From Microbulbifer bruguierae (GTDB lineage: Bacteria > Pseudomonadota > Gammaproteobacteria > Pseudomonadales > Cellvibrionaceae): DNA of 64,000 bases. The translations under genes and the position numbers were made by a program. Shown piece after piece: positions 17,877-26,636 of this stretch; positions within the stretch are counted from its first letter, which is position 1; every line of letters begins with the position of its first letter. The stretch covers positions 2,818,001 through 2,882,000 of the forward strand of contig NZ_CP118605.1 of the NCBI RefSeq assembly GCF_029869925.1, in the 5' to 3' direction. Below the pieces are notes generated by a model. That model was not told where the DNA came from. It saw only the letters and a program-made list of their open reading frames with translations, and made no database searches.

Positions 17877-19187
17877 ATGGGGCTCACAAAACAAATCGTA
17901 CTGGCCATGATCGCAGGTATTGCGGTCGGCTTGCTGTTCAATTTTTTCAATACCAGCCAGATCCTCGGTGCCGGGGTAACGGATTTCATCAACAACTACC
18001 TCACCAGTGGCCTGTTCGACATCATCGGGCGGATTTTCATTGCCTCCCTGAAGCTGATGGTGGTGCCGCTGGTACTGGTGTCTCTGGTGTGCGGTTCCTG
18101 CGCGCTGTCGGAAGGCAGTCGCATGGGGGTGCTGGCGGGCAAGACGGTGGTGTTGTATCTAGTGACCACCGCACTGGCCATTTCTCTGGCGTTATTGCTG
18201 GCGCTGGTGATCCAGCCTGGCAGCGGCCTGGAAGGCATTGTCGGGGGTGGCACCTTTGAGGCGAAACCGTCGCCGCCTTTGTCCGATGTGCTGGTGAATA
18301 TTTTCCCCACCAACCCGGTGGAGGCCATGGCCAAGGGAAATATGTTGCAGATCATCGTTTTTGCCCTGCTGATGGGCTATGCCATTTCCCGCAGCGGTAA
18401 GCCGGGCCAGCGGATTGCCGGTTTTTTCAATGATCTGAACGATGTCATCATGCGCATGGTCAGCGTATTGATGGTGTTCGCACCCTATGGCGTGTTTGCG
18501 CTGCTGGCCAACAAGATTGCACAGCTGGGGCTGGATGCGATTTTGCAGTTGCTGAAGTATTTCATGGTGGTGTTACTGGCGCTGGCGTTGCACGGGTTGG
18601 GGGTCTACTCGCTGCTGTTCAAGCTGCTGACCGGTCTGAATCCGTTGCAGCTTCTGAAGAAGATGCGCCCGGCGATGGTATTTGCGTTCAGTACCGCATC
18701 CTCGGCGGCGACCATGCCGGTGACCTTGCAGACGGTGGAGAAGCGCCTGGGTGTGGATAACAAGGTGGCGTCTTTCACCATCCCCCTGGGAGCCACCATC
18801 AATATGGATGGCACCGCGATCATGCAGGGTGTGGCGACGGTGTTCATCTCCCAGCTGTACGGTATCGAAATTGGTCTGATGGGGTATCTCACGGTGATCC
18901 TGACCGCGACTCTGGCCTCCATCGGTACCGCCGGTGTTCCCGGTGTTGGTCTGATCATGCTGGCAATGGTGCTGCAGCAGGTGGGTCTACCGCTGGAAGG
19001 CATTGCGATCGTGATGGGTGTGGATCGCCTGCTGGACATGGTGCGCACGGCGGTGAATATTACTGGTGATGCGGTAGTGACCACCATTGTTGCCAAGAGC
19101 GAGGGAGCATTGAATCTGGGCACCTTCGACGACGACAACTATCACAGTGTGGTGAATAGCGGCGAGGAGCGCACAGCGACTTCCTGA
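17877..19187 (+). CDS. Dicarboxylate/amino acid:cation symporter (DAACS family)
   Basis: Inner-membrane transporter of the GltP/DctA family, using Na+ or H+ to take up glutamate, aspartate or C4-dicarboxylates. The 436-residue protein has the eight-helix pattern with the serine-rich hairpin AFSTASSAATMPVT, the MDGTAIMQG segment and a conserved aspartate in MGVDRLLDMVRTAVNITGDAV. The last region favours an amino-acid carrier over a pure C4-dicarboxylate one, but I cannot fix the substrate. I start it at ATG 17877; a longer in-frame extension to 17778 is probably untranslated. Confidence 0.9.
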   Translation: MGLTKQIVLAMIAGIAVGLLFNFFNTSQILGAGVTDFINNYLTSGLFDIIGRIFIASLKLMVVPLVLVSLVCGSCALSEGSRMGVLAGKTVVLYLVTTALAISLALLLALVIQPGSGLEGIVGGGTFEAKPSPPLSDVLVNIFPTNPVEAMAKGNMLQIIVFALLMGYAISRSGKPGQRIAGFFNDLNDVIMRMVSVLMVFAPYGVFALLANKIAQLGLDAILQLLKYFMVVLLALALHGLGVYSLLFKLLTGLNPLQLLKKMRPAMVFAFSTASSAATMPVTLQTVEKRLGVDNKVASFTIPLGATINMDGTAIMQGVATVFISQLYGIEIGLMGYLTVILTATLASIGTAGVPGVGLIMLAMVLQQVGLPLEGIAIVMGVDRLLDMVRTAVNITGDAVVTTIVAKSEGALNLGTFDDDNYHSVVNSGEERTATS

Positions 19188-19214
19188 GGCCGGCTGCCGG
19201 CATGGGCGGACGCA

Positions 19215-19244
19215 AAAAAGGGCGAACCTCGGTTCGCCCTTTTT
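19215..19244. terminator. Bidirectional terminator between convergent genes
   Basis: Long stem AAAAAGGGCGAACC / GGTTCGCCCTTTTT. It serves the symporter gene from the left and the leftward gene ending at 19267 from the right. Confidence 0.92.
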
Positions 19245-19266
19245 CATTTTCAGCGGGGGCCTTTTA

Positions 19267-19941
19267 CTACCGTGCGGCGATTTCCCGCAGCTTGTCTGCT
19301 TCCAGGTCGTCTTCCAGCGACTCCATCAGCTCTTCCGCCAGTTTGCTCAGGGCATCTTTGATCGCTTCTTCGGTGTTGTCGTCGTTGGTGCGGCCGTCGC
19401 GGTAATTGCGCACGCGGTATTTGCTGGTGATACCGAGGTCGCGGAGGGCGATGTGTTTTTCCTGCAGGGTGGTGCCGTCGTTGTGTTTCAACAGGTAGTG
19501 GAATTCGCCACTCAGGGCCACATTGCCCTGCTCCAGATCGTAGTCGCCTTTGGGCTTCATCGCGCTCAGGTGCTTGATCACCTTGAGTTTCAGATCATTC
19601 TGCAGGGTAAGCACGCCCTCCTGCTTTACCAGCGGAATCCGTTCATCTTCCAGATGATCGTGCAGCAGCCGAGTTAATTCGCCCTGTAGATGTTGGGTGT
19701 AGGTGCGTACAGCTTCCTGCTTGAGGTCTGCCAGTCCGCCGCCGTTGGCCGCCTGCGCCAGCATTAACTGTAGATCGTCGCCGGAGACCGGCATGGGCAC
19801 ATCGATCCGGAGGGTTGCGGGGGCAATATTCAGGCTCGGGACCTGGTCATTACCACCCCAGAAACTGCTCTGGGCCTGTGTTGCGGACGTGATGGTGAGC
19901 AGACCGGCGAATGCCAGTCCGCGAATTGCTAAAGCTCTCAT
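19267..19941 (-). CDS. Exported protein of unknown family, tandem paralogue A
   Basis: 224 residues with a signal peptide (cleavage near ATQAQ, residue 23). No known domain is recognised. The mature part is predicted mostly helical and strongly charged, and its last 40 residues are an amphipathic acidic helix (EEAIKDALSKLAEELMESLE). It is clearly related to the product of 20213-20896: the same order of blocks occurs, for example DYDLEQGNVALSGEFHYLL here against DYEIEQGNLSASGDFHLRL there, and both place a QAANGGGL / QAAGGGL turn after a short proline-rich stretch. Probably periplasmic. Confidence 0.75.
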   Translation of the reverse strand: MRALAIRGLAFAGLLTITSATQAQSSFWGGNDQVPSLNIAPATLRIDVPMPVSGDDLQLMLAQAANGGGLADLKQEAVRTYTQHLQGELTRLLHDHLEDERIPLVKQEGVLTLQNDLKLKVIKHLSAMKPKGDYDLEQGNVALSGEFHYLLKHNDGTTLQEKHIALRDLGITSKYRVRNYRDGRTNDDNTEEAIKDALSKLAEELMESLEDDLEADKLREIAAR

Positions 19942-20185
19942 TCTCGCTCCCGGTATTATTTTTTATGCGCACGGGGATTATTTTTTGATACGGCGAATTT
20001 TTTCGCTCTGTATTTATGAAAAAACAGTTACAGGCTGCCATTTATTACCGGGGAGAGCAAAATTTTTCCGTGACTTGTGCGTCAGTATCGGTCGGCTATG
20101 TGTGTGTCGTCACGGTTCGGGATCGGAAGTTGGTATAGGTGGGAATGGCGTGACCGGGGATGGCGGGCCGGAAGATAGGGCAGCG

Positions 20186-20205
20186 GGTGGGCCCGGGGGC
20201 CCACC
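20186..20205 (-). terminator. Hairpin after paralogue B gene
   Basis: Perfect 9-base-pair inverted repeat GGTGGGCCC / GGGCCCACC just beyond the stop of the leftward gene at 20213. No T run follows on the minus strand, so it may only protect the message end. Confidence 0.45.
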
Positions 20206-20212
20206 GCAGAAT

Positions 20213-20896
20213 TCATTGGCTAGTGGCAAGTTTCTGTAGGTTACTCGCCTTAAGGTCGCCATCAATGCGGTCGAGAATTCGTTTTACCAGGGTGTCACAC
20301 AGTACCGTGAGTTGCGCCTCGGTATCGTCTTCTATAGTACCGTCGCCCAGCGGGGTCCTGATCTCGTAGTTGCCCTTGAGGCGCAGGTCGGCGATATCCA
20401 GGTGTTTATCGATCAGCAGCGCACCATCGGGGGCCTGCAGACGCAGGTGGAAGTCCCCGCTGGCACTGAGGTTACCCTGCTCAATTTCATAGTCACCGCG
20501 GTTGTCGAGGCCGCTCAACTGCTTGATCACCGCAATGTCCACCGCGTGGTGCAGGGTCAGCGCGCCGCTATCGGTGCCCACGGGTACTTCCTCTTCAGTG
20601 AGTAGCGTCCGCAGGCCGTTGTCGAGCTTGCTGCGCAACTGCGCACTAAATGCACGACTGGAAGCTTCTTTGGCGGCCGATAGCCCGCCGCCGGCCGCCT
20701 GTGCGAGCAGGGCGTTGATGTCGTTGCCCTGCATGGGGGTGGGAATATCTGCGAGGATCTCCGCCTTGGCCAGAGTGATTGTAGGTACGGGCTTGTCGCT
20801 GCTGCTGAACAGACTTTGTGCCGAGACCGGGGAGGCAGACAGAACTGTCGACAACAGGAGACTGAAAAGAGTTGTGGGCGCGCTGGAGATGTTCAC
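20213..20896 (-). CDS. Exported protein of unknown family, tandem paralogue B
   Basis: 227 residues from a GTG start, with a signal peptide ending near SPVSAQ (residue 27). It shares its whole block order with the neighbour at 19267-19941: a short PTITLAKAEILADIPTPM opening, the QAAGGGL turn, the EQGNLSASGDFHLRL segment, a KHLDIADL segment and a charged C-terminal helix. The two are separated by 271 bases with a hairpin, so each probably has its own promoter. A palindrome at 21071-21082 lies about 175 bases upstream of this start. Function unknown. Confidence 0.75.
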   Translation of the reverse strand: MNISSAPTTLFSLLLSTVLSASPVSAQSLFSSSDKPVPTITLAKAEILADIPTPMQGNDINALLAQAAGGGLSAAKEASSRAFSAQLRSKLDNGLRTLLTEEEVPVGTDSGALTLHHAVDIAVIKQLSGLDNRGDYEIEQGNLSASGDFHLRLQAPDGALLIDKHLDIADLRLKGNYEIRTPLGDGTIEDDTEAQLTVLCDTLVKRILDRIDGDLKASNLQKLATSQ

Positions 20897-21243
20897 TGGG
20901 AATCTTCCTGATTCTGATTCGGTAATCGTGAATGTGGTGGCCTGCCCGGCAACTTGGGCCAGCCGGTAATCGGGTTTTTGTAATCACCCTGTTAGTGGAC
21001 ATGAGTTAGCCCTTTTGGGGGAGGCTGCCATTGCTCGAAGTTGAGCGCAAAAATATTAATGACTATTGTTGACCAATTGGTCTAAACAATAATTGTGTCT
21101 CATTACCGATGTGGACAAGTTTGCAAAATCGATACCGGTTCTGCGGTGTTACCGATAGTGGAAGGGCGCGCTGGCGGCGTATTTATCCTGCAGGTTGGGG
21201 ATGGGCTGGAGATGGGGCTGGAGCTCAGGAGCAGGAGGTTGTG
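20897..21243. other. Intergenic region between recG and paralogue B
   Basis: About 350 bases without a supported gene. It is AT-rich near 21045-21095 and holds the 12-base palindrome described separately. It is the promoter region of the leftward paralogue B gene and also follows the end of the leftward recG gene; no terminator for recG is evident. Confidence 0.5.
21065..21090. promoter_or_regulatory. Palindromic operator candidate (RutR-like)
   Basis: The centre GACCAATTGGTC (21071-21082) is a perfect 12-base palindrome within TTGACCAATTGGTCTA, which fits 15 of 16 positions of the RutR consensus TTGACCA-NN-TGGTCAA, counting the two free positions. Outer ATTGTT and AACAAT blocks extend the symmetry, offset by two bases. 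A TetR-family repressor is the likely type of reader. Confidence 0.45.
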
Positions 21244-23388
21244 TCAGGCTTCCGCAAAGCGCGGCTTGTTGTGTAGCCAGCGACGGATCAGGGCACTGCG
21301 GGCTGGGCTACTGAGCTCCGGTGCCGCGGCAATTTTCTGAATCTGTGGCAGCAGGTGGGCATCCCGCTGCAGGTCGGCGATGCGATGCTGGATTTCGCCG
21401 GTCTGGCGGGTGCCGAGGATTTCTCCCGGGCCGCGCAGGCGCAGGTCCTCTTCGGCAATCGCGAACCCGTCCGCATGAGTGCGCAGGGCCTGCAGGCGCG
21501 CGCGGCCATTGGCGGACAGCGGTGTGCTGTACATCAGCACGCAGTGACTGGCGATACTTCCCCTGCCGACCCGCCCTCTTAACTGATGGAGCTGGGCGAG
21601 CCCGAGGCGCTCGGGGTTTTCGATAATCATCAGGCTGGCATTGGGCACGTCCACTCCCACCTCGATCACTGTGGTTGCCACCAGCAGGTCCACCTCCCCG
21701 GCCTTGAACGCTTTCATCACCAGGTCCTTGGCATCGGGCTTCATGCGCCCGTGCACCAGCGCTACGCGCACACCGTCCAGGGTGTCTGCCAGCTCTTCCG
21801 CTGTAGATTCCGCGGCCTGGGCCTGCAGAGTCTCCGATTCTTCGATCAGGGTGCACACCCAGTAGGCCTGGCGCCCTTCGCGCACCGCATTCTGTACCCG
21901 CTCCATGACGTCATAGCGGCGCTCACTGGAGATGGCGACGGTGTTGATAGGCTGGCGTCCGGGAGGCAGCTCGTCGATCACCGAGCAGTCGAGATCGGCA
22001 AACGCGGACATCGCCAGGGTGCGCGGAATTGGGGTTGCGGTCATGATCAACTGATGGGGCTGGGTGCGCTGTTGGTCCCCTGGAGCGCCCTCGACGGCGC
22101 CTTTCTCACGCAGTTGCAGTCGCTGTGCCACGCCGAAGCGGTGCTGTTCGTCGATGATCACCAGTGCCAGGCGGTGGAATGCCACCCCTTCCTGGAACAG
22201 AGCGTGGGTACCCACGACCAGCTGCGCATCGCCATTTGCAATCGCCGCCAGTTGTGCGCGTCTTTCCGAAACCTTCATGCTGCCGGTGAGCCAGGCCACG
22301 GTAATACCGAGGGGCTCCAGCCAGCCGCAGAAATTGATCCGGTGCTGCTCGGCGAGGACCTCTGTCGGTGCCATCACCGCGCACTGGTAACCGGCGCCGA
22401 TGGCCTGCAGTGCCGCGCGAGCGGCGACCAGGGTTTTGCCGGCGCCGACGTCCCCCTGCAGCAGACGCATCATGGGGGCCGTACCGGCGAGGTCGTCGGC
22501 AATTTCCCGGCCCACACGCTGCTGGGCATTGGTGGGTGAAAACGGCAGGCGCGCGAGGAAATCCCGCTCCAGTGCGGCGTTGGCTTCCAGCGGGGGCGCG
22601 GACACTTTGGATGCACTGCGACGCAGCTCCAGCAGGCTCAGGTGGTGAGCGAGCAGCTCCTCCAGCGCCAGCCGCTGCTGTGCCGGATGTTGGCCTTCGG
22701 CAAGCTGTGCGAGGTCCGCGTCCGCCGGCGGCTGATGCAGGTACATCAGTGCGCCGGCCAATGGCATCCGCAGTGCTTTGGGTAACAGTGATGCCGGTAC
22801 CAGTTCGGTGACATTGCCCTGGGCCAGCCAGTCCAGCCCCTGGCCGATCAATGCGCGCAGGCGCCCCTGTCCGAGGCCCTCGGTGAGGGGATAAACCGGA
22901 GTGAGTGTTTCTGCCGCTGGCGAGATTTCCTCGCCGATGATTTCGGTTTCCGGGTGATACAGTTCTACACCGGCACTGCCGCGGCGGGCTTCGCCATAGC
23001 AGCGCACCCGGGCGCCGGGGGCGAGGCGGTTTTTCTGGGCGGCGGTGAAGTGGAAGAAGCGCAGGGTAATACTGCCGGTAGTGTCCTGCAGGCGCACCGC
23101 GAGACTGCGACGGCGGCCGAAAACCACGTCGGCGGCGCGCACCTCGCCTTCCACCACGGCATCCATCCCCGGTCGCAGGCCCGCCAGCGGTACCACCCGG
23201 GTGCGGTCCTGGTAACGCAGCGGCAGGTGGAACAGTAAATCCTGCAGGGAGCTGATATTGAGCTTGGCCAGTGTTTCCGCCAGCTTGGCGCCGACACCTT
23301 TGAGGGCAGTGACGGGAGTTTCCGCGAGCGTCTTTTCTGGCTGGTCAGGCTGGTTTCGATCGGGGTTCACGAACTCTTGAGCTGGCAC
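21244..23388 (-). CDS. recG: ATP-dependent DNA helicase RecG
   Basis: Branch-migrating helicase that remodels stalled forks and Holliday junctions. Domains in order: wedge/OB domain (about residues 60-200), helicase lobe 1 with Walker A GDVGAGKT and DEQH box, motif III TATPIPRTLA, lobe 2 with VATTVIEVGVDVPNA and QLRGRVGRG. The listed frame is 714 residues with a GTG at 23388. A second GTG at 23370 would overlap the oxyR stop as GTGA and give 708 residues; either is possible. The oxyR-recG pairing matches Pseudomonas. Confidence 0.96.
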   Translation of the reverse strand: MPAQEFVNPDRNQPDQPEKTLAETPVTALKGVGAKLAETLAKLNISSLQDLLFHLPLRYQDRTRVVPLAGLRPGMDAVVEGEVRAADVVFGRRRSLAVRLQDTTGSITLRFFHFTAAQKNRLAPGARVRCYGEARRGSAGVELYHPETEIIGEEISPAAETLTPVYPLTEGLGQGRLRALIGQGLDWLAQGNVTELVPASLLPKALRMPLAGALMYLHQPPADADLAQLAEGQHPAQQRLALEELLAHHLSLLELRRSASKVSAPPLEANAALERDFLARLPFSPTNAQQRVGREIADDLAGTAPMMRLLQGDVGAGKTLVAARAALQAIGAGYQCAVMAPTEVLAEQHRINFCGWLEPLGITVAWLTGSMKVSERRAQLAAIANGDAQLVVGTHALFQEGVAFHRLALVIIDEQHRFGVAQRLQLREKGAVEGAPGDQQRTQPHQLIMTATPIPRTLAMSAFADLDCSVIDELPPGRQPINTVAISSERRYDVMERVQNAVREGRQAYWVCTLIEESETLQAQAAESTAEELADTLDGVRVALVHGRMKPDAKDLVMKAFKAGEVDLLVATTVIEVGVDVPNASLMIIENPERLGLAQLHQLRGRVGRGSIASHCVLMYSTPLSANGRARLQALRTHADGFAIAEEDLRLRGPGEILGTRQTGEIQHRIADLQRDAHLLPQIQKIAAAPELSSPARSALIRRWLHNKPRFAEA

Positions 23389-24290
23389 TGGTTAATGGCG
23401 TCGCGCAGCATATCGATGGCGCGATGGCGTGGGAAACTGGCGCGCCAGGCCAGCGCTACGGTGCGCTGTGGTGCCGGTGCGACGAACGGACGGGTTACCA
23501 GCACGCCAGAGGCATACTGGGAAGCGGCAGCCGCTGACAGGGGCAGTACGGTGATGCCGAGGCGCGAGGCCACCATGTGGCGCAGAGTTTCCAGGGAGCT
23601 GCCGTCGGCAGCGGTGCGGATATGCCCGCTGCCCGCCTCTTTTTCAATCGATTGCTGCAGTTGTGGGCAGGCCTCGAGCACCTGATCGCGGAAGCAGTGG
23701 CCCTCCCCTAGCAGCAGCACATTGTCTTCACACAATTGCTCCGGTGCCAGCGCATCATAACTGGCGAGCGGATGATCCGAGGGCATCAGCACCACGAAAG
23801 GTTCGTCGTAAAGGGGCTGGGTGACCACATCAGGCTCGGTAAATGGCAGCGCGAGAATCACTGCGTCCAGCTCGCCCTTGCGCAATCGTGCGCGCAGGGT
23901 CGAGGTGTAGCCCTCTTCTACATACAGCGGCATCTGAGGCGCCAATTGCTGCAATTGAGGGATAAAGTGGGGGAAAAGGTAGGGGCCAATGGTAAAGATG
24001 GCGCCTACGGAAAGCGGGCTGCTCAACTGGTCCTTACCGGCGCTGGCGATATCCTTGATGGCGGCGGACTGCTCCAGCACCAGTTGCGCCTGGGCTACGA
24101 TCCGCTCCCCGAGCGGCGTCGCCTGCACACGGGTCTTGGAGCGTTCAAACAATGCCACGCCCAGTTCTTTTTCCAGTTTTTTGACGGCGATGGACAGGGT
24201 GGGCTGGCTTACAAAGCAGCGTTCTGCGGCGCGGCCAAAATGCTGCTCCTGGGCCAGGGTAACGATGTAGCGCAATTCGTTGAGTGTCAT
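23367..24290 (-). CDS. oxyR: Hydrogen peroxide-inducible transcription activator OxyR
   Basis: LysR-type regulator that senses peroxide through a disulfide. The helix-turn-helix is within the first 60 residues (AAERCFVSQPTLSIAVKKLE). The redox cysteines fall at exactly Cys199 and Cys208 in GHCFRDQVLEAC, the same numbers as in E. coli OxyR, and the LysR cofactor domain fills the rest of the 307 residues. It leads the oxyR-recG unit, where recG overlaps its end. yaaA in this window is a plausible regulon member by analogy with E. coli. Confidence 0.97.
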   Translation of the reverse strand: MTLNELRYIVTLAQEQHFGRAAERCFVSQPTLSIAVKKLEKELGVALFERSKTRVQATPLGERIVAQAQLVLEQSAAIKDIASAGKDQLSSPLSVGAIFTIGPYLFPHFIPQLQQLAPQMPLYVEEGYTSTLRARLRKGELDAVILALPFTEPDVVTQPLYDEPFVVLMPSDHPLASYDALAPEQLCEDNVLLLGEGHCFRDQVLEACPQLQQSIEKEAGSGHIRTAADGSSLETLRHMVASRLGITVLPLSAAAASQYASGVLVTRPFVAPAPQRTVALAWRASFPRHRAIDMLRDAINQCQLKSS

Positions 24291-24400
24291 AGCGATCGCA
24301 ATCAGATAAAACTTGGCGATAGAGTTTATTCATAAATGCCCCCTGGGGACCAGCAAATCTCGAATAGGGGTGGATAAATGTCTCAACCTAGAAAAAAATG

Positions 24401-24438
24401 CTATTAGCAAAGTTTATTAATAGTAATTTTTGCTATTA
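24401..24438. promoter_or_regulatory. Alternating CTATTA/TAATAG motif between oxyR and the YeaQ-like gene
   Basis: CTATTA occurs at 24401-24406 and 24433-24438, and its inverse TAATAG at 24418-24423. The alternation of ATAG and CTAT half sites recalls OxyR sites, but the spacings (11 and 9 bases) do not match the known 7-base pattern. Low confidence. Confidence 0.25.
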
Positions 24439-24524
24439 AACTGCCGCTCGACCGGTGCCATGGCGCTTTTCTTGCTATATGTGTAAGGGCAAGTGTTCAA
24501 CGTACACACAAGCGGAGAATCGCT

Positions 24525-24782
24525 ATGGGAATCTTGTCTTGGATTATTCTTGGCCTGATTGCAGGCGCGCTGGCCAAATGGATCTTGCCGGGCCCGGATC
24601 CCGGTGGCTGGATTGTCACAATGGTCATCGGTATCGTGGGTGCCTTTATCGGCGGCTGGCTCGGCTCGATGGTTGGCATTGGCGGCCCGGTAACGGGGTT
24701 TTCCCTGGGCGACATCATCACTGCGGTGATCGGCGCCATCGTGCTACTGCTCATTTTCCGGATGGTGAAGTCGCGAAGTTAG
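24525..24782 (+). CDS. GlsB/YeaQ/YmgE family stress-response membrane protein
   Basis: An 85-residue, almost wholly hydrophobic protein with three helices rich in glycine: WIILGLIAGALAKWILPG, the middle TMVIGIVGAFIGGWLG and the last DIITAVIGAIVLLLIFRMV. This is the classic transglycosylase-associated (YeaQ) family pattern. It is thought to be an inner-membrane stress protein whose biochemical role is not known. GGAG precedes the ATG. It is divergent from oxyR. Confidence 0.9.
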   Translation: MGILSWIILGLIAGALAKWILPGPDPGGWIVTMVIGIVGAFIGGWLGSMVGIGGPVTGFSLGDIITAVIGAIVLLLIFRMVKSRS

Positions 24783-25011
24783 CATTTCGTGGCTGATGAG
24801 TGCGGGGGCCCACAGTATACTGCGGGTCCCGGTCACAGATTGTGAGCGGCAAACAGGTTATAAATGGGGTTTGTGACTGAGAATTCGCAGTAACCCATAA
24901 AAATTCTCTTATCTTCATTGTTTTCGGGAAGCGTCGATTCGGTGTCCTGTCCCGTGGCGCGCAATACATCAGGGGCCGATCTTCGGCATCCGGGGGTTTA
25001 TTCAAGCGGTT

Positions 25012-25890
25012 ATGACAAAGGAAAAAGTCTGGATCTTCGGTTGCGGTGATCTGGGGACCCGTCTGGCATTGAAGCTGGATCGCAACGCGTACGATGTATT
25101 TGGCGTGCGGCGCAATCCGTTGCAGGCACTGGCGCGCAAGCGGCGCGCCGACGTGGTCAACTGGCGCCGCGGCGACGCGACCAAACCGCAGGATATTCAC
25201 CGCCATCTGAGCGGCGGTGCCGATATCGTCATTGCCACCTTCACTCCTGGCGCCAGCACCCCGCAGGCTTACCAGCGCGCCTACGTGGAAACCGCCAACG
25301 CCCTGCGTCAGTCGCTGGCAGATTTGCCCAGGCCCCCGCGCCTGTTCCTGTGGATATCCTCCACCCGGGTGTACGGACAGAGCGGTGACCAGTGGTTGGA
25401 TGAGCGCTCGCAACCCCTGCCTGGCAGCTATCAGGGTGAGGCCCTGCTGGCCGCGGAAAAGATTGTTCAGTCCTCAGTGACGGAAACCTGCGTGGTGCGT
25501 TTTGCAGGAATCTATGGCCCCGGCCGCGACCGCCTGCTGTCCCAGGTGCGTGCCGGCCGCTGTGCGCCGCCGTTGCCGCCGCAGTTCAGCAACCGTATCC
25601 ATGTGGACGATGCAGTAGGCTTTCTCGCCCATCTGATCGAGGGGCAAAAGAAAGGCATGGAGATTGAGCGTTTGTATATCGGCGCCGACTGCACGCCGGT
25701 GCCGATGTACGAGTTGCAGAGCTGGCTGGCAAAATCTATGGGTTACACCAGCGCGCATCTGCGAGAGGAAGTGGCCACCAGCGAGCGCCGCTCGAAAAAA
25801 TTGAGCAACAAACGCATGCTGGCTAGTGGCTATCGGATGCTGTACCCGGATTACCGCGCGGGTTACACCACCCTGCTGGAAAACGATTGA
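25012..25890 (+). CDS. NAD(P)-dependent epimerase/dehydratase-like protein (YeeZ type)
   Basis: A 292-residue short-chain-dehydrogenase-like protein. The dinucleotide site is near the start (VWIFGCGDLGTRLALKL), then STRVYGQSGDQWLDE and RFAGIYGPGRDRL as in extended epimerases. The usual catalytic YxxxK is not obvious: the region is SYQGEALLAAEKI, so catalysis is uncertain. The closest type I recognise is E. coli YeeZ. The start ATG has only a weak ribosome site. No neighbour shares a clear pathway with it. Confidence 0.8.
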   Translation: MTKEKVWIFGCGDLGTRLALKLDRNAYDVFGVRRNPLQALARKRRADVVNWRRGDATKPQDIHRHLSGGADIVIATFTPGASTPQAYQRAYVETANALRQSLADLPRPPRLFLWISSTRVYGQSGDQWLDERSQPLPGSYQGEALLAAEKIVQSSVTETCVVRFAGIYGPGRDRLLSQVRAGRCAPPLPPQFSNRIHVDDAVGFLAHLIEGQKKGMEIERLYIGADCTPVPMYELQSWLAKSMGYTSAHLREEVATSERRSKKLSNKRMLASGYRMLYPDYRAGYTTLLEND

Positions 25891-25948
25891 TTCCCTTCTC
25901 TTCGCGCCGCCCATAGGTCGGGCGGCGCCGCCTGTGCGAATTTCTGTG

Positions 25949-26332
25949 TTAAATCACCATCACCGCTTCGGCTTCAAACTGCGCGCCTTTGGGCAGCTCG
26001 CTGACACCTACGGCCGCACGCGCCGGGAAGGGCTTGGTGAAAATTTCTTCCATGACCTCATTGACGGTGGCGAAGTTGCTGAGGTCGGTCAGATAAAGAT
26101 TCAGCTTTACGATAGTGTCCAGTGAACCGTTGGCGGCTTCACAAACGGCGCGCAGGTTTTTGAATACCTGAACCGCCTGCTCCCTGAAATCGTCGGATAT
26201 CAGCTCCATGGTTTCTGGAACCAGGGGAATCTGACCGGACAGGTAGACGGTGTTGTCCACTTTGACGGCTTGCGAATAGCTGCCGATTGCGGCCGGTGCC
26301 TTATCGGTTTTTATCACGGCGCGATTGGGCAT
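25949..26332 (-). CDS. ridA: RidA family enamine/imine deaminase
   Basis: RidA hydrolyses reactive enamine/imine products of PLP enzymes and protects the cell from 2-aminoacrylate. The 127-residue product carries the family motifs IGSYSQAVKV, VYLSGQIPL, KNLRAVCEAANGSLDTIVK and PFPARAAVGVSELPKGAQFE, which includes the active-site Arg. It lies next to spoT, as in Pseudomonas, but 469 bases of unusual repeats separate the two genes. Confidence 0.95.
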   Translation of the reverse strand: MPNRAVIKTDKAPAAIGSYSQAVKVDNTVYLSGQIPLVPETMELISDDFREQAVQVFKNLRAVCEAANGSLDTIVKLNLYLTDLSNFATVNEVMEEIFTKPFPARAAVGVSELPKGAQFEAEAVMVI

Positions 26333-26537
26333 GGATTACTTCTCCCGGCCTGACAAGGCCTGCTTGCTGAAAAAGAAAGCGGGAGAATATAGCGCGGTTT
26401 ATGGGGTTTGGGGAGCAATGACGGGGCGATACGGACGATATGCGAACCCATCCACATTCCTGAATTAATCGCGCAATGCGTCGTTCATTTTCACAATTTT
26501 TCTGCAAAAACATCCGCCAGTTCGCCCCAACCACAGA

Positions 26538-26610
26538 GGCCCACCCCCGGTGCCCGCGCGACAAACGATCGCCGGCAGGTTGTTTGGCGGGTGGGCACCG
26601 GGGGCGGGCC
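26538..26610. repeat. Imperfect inverted repeat with 29-base arms
   Basis: The arms at 26538-26566 and 26582-26610 match at 25 of 29 positions, with a 15-base loop. The shared core CCCCCGGTGCCC is perfect. The hairpin would be very stable. It lies after the leftward spoT gene and before the leftward ridA start, but neither side has a T run typical of a terminator. Confidence 0.75.
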
Positions 26611-26636
26611 GGATCATCCGACTACCACTGAGCACA

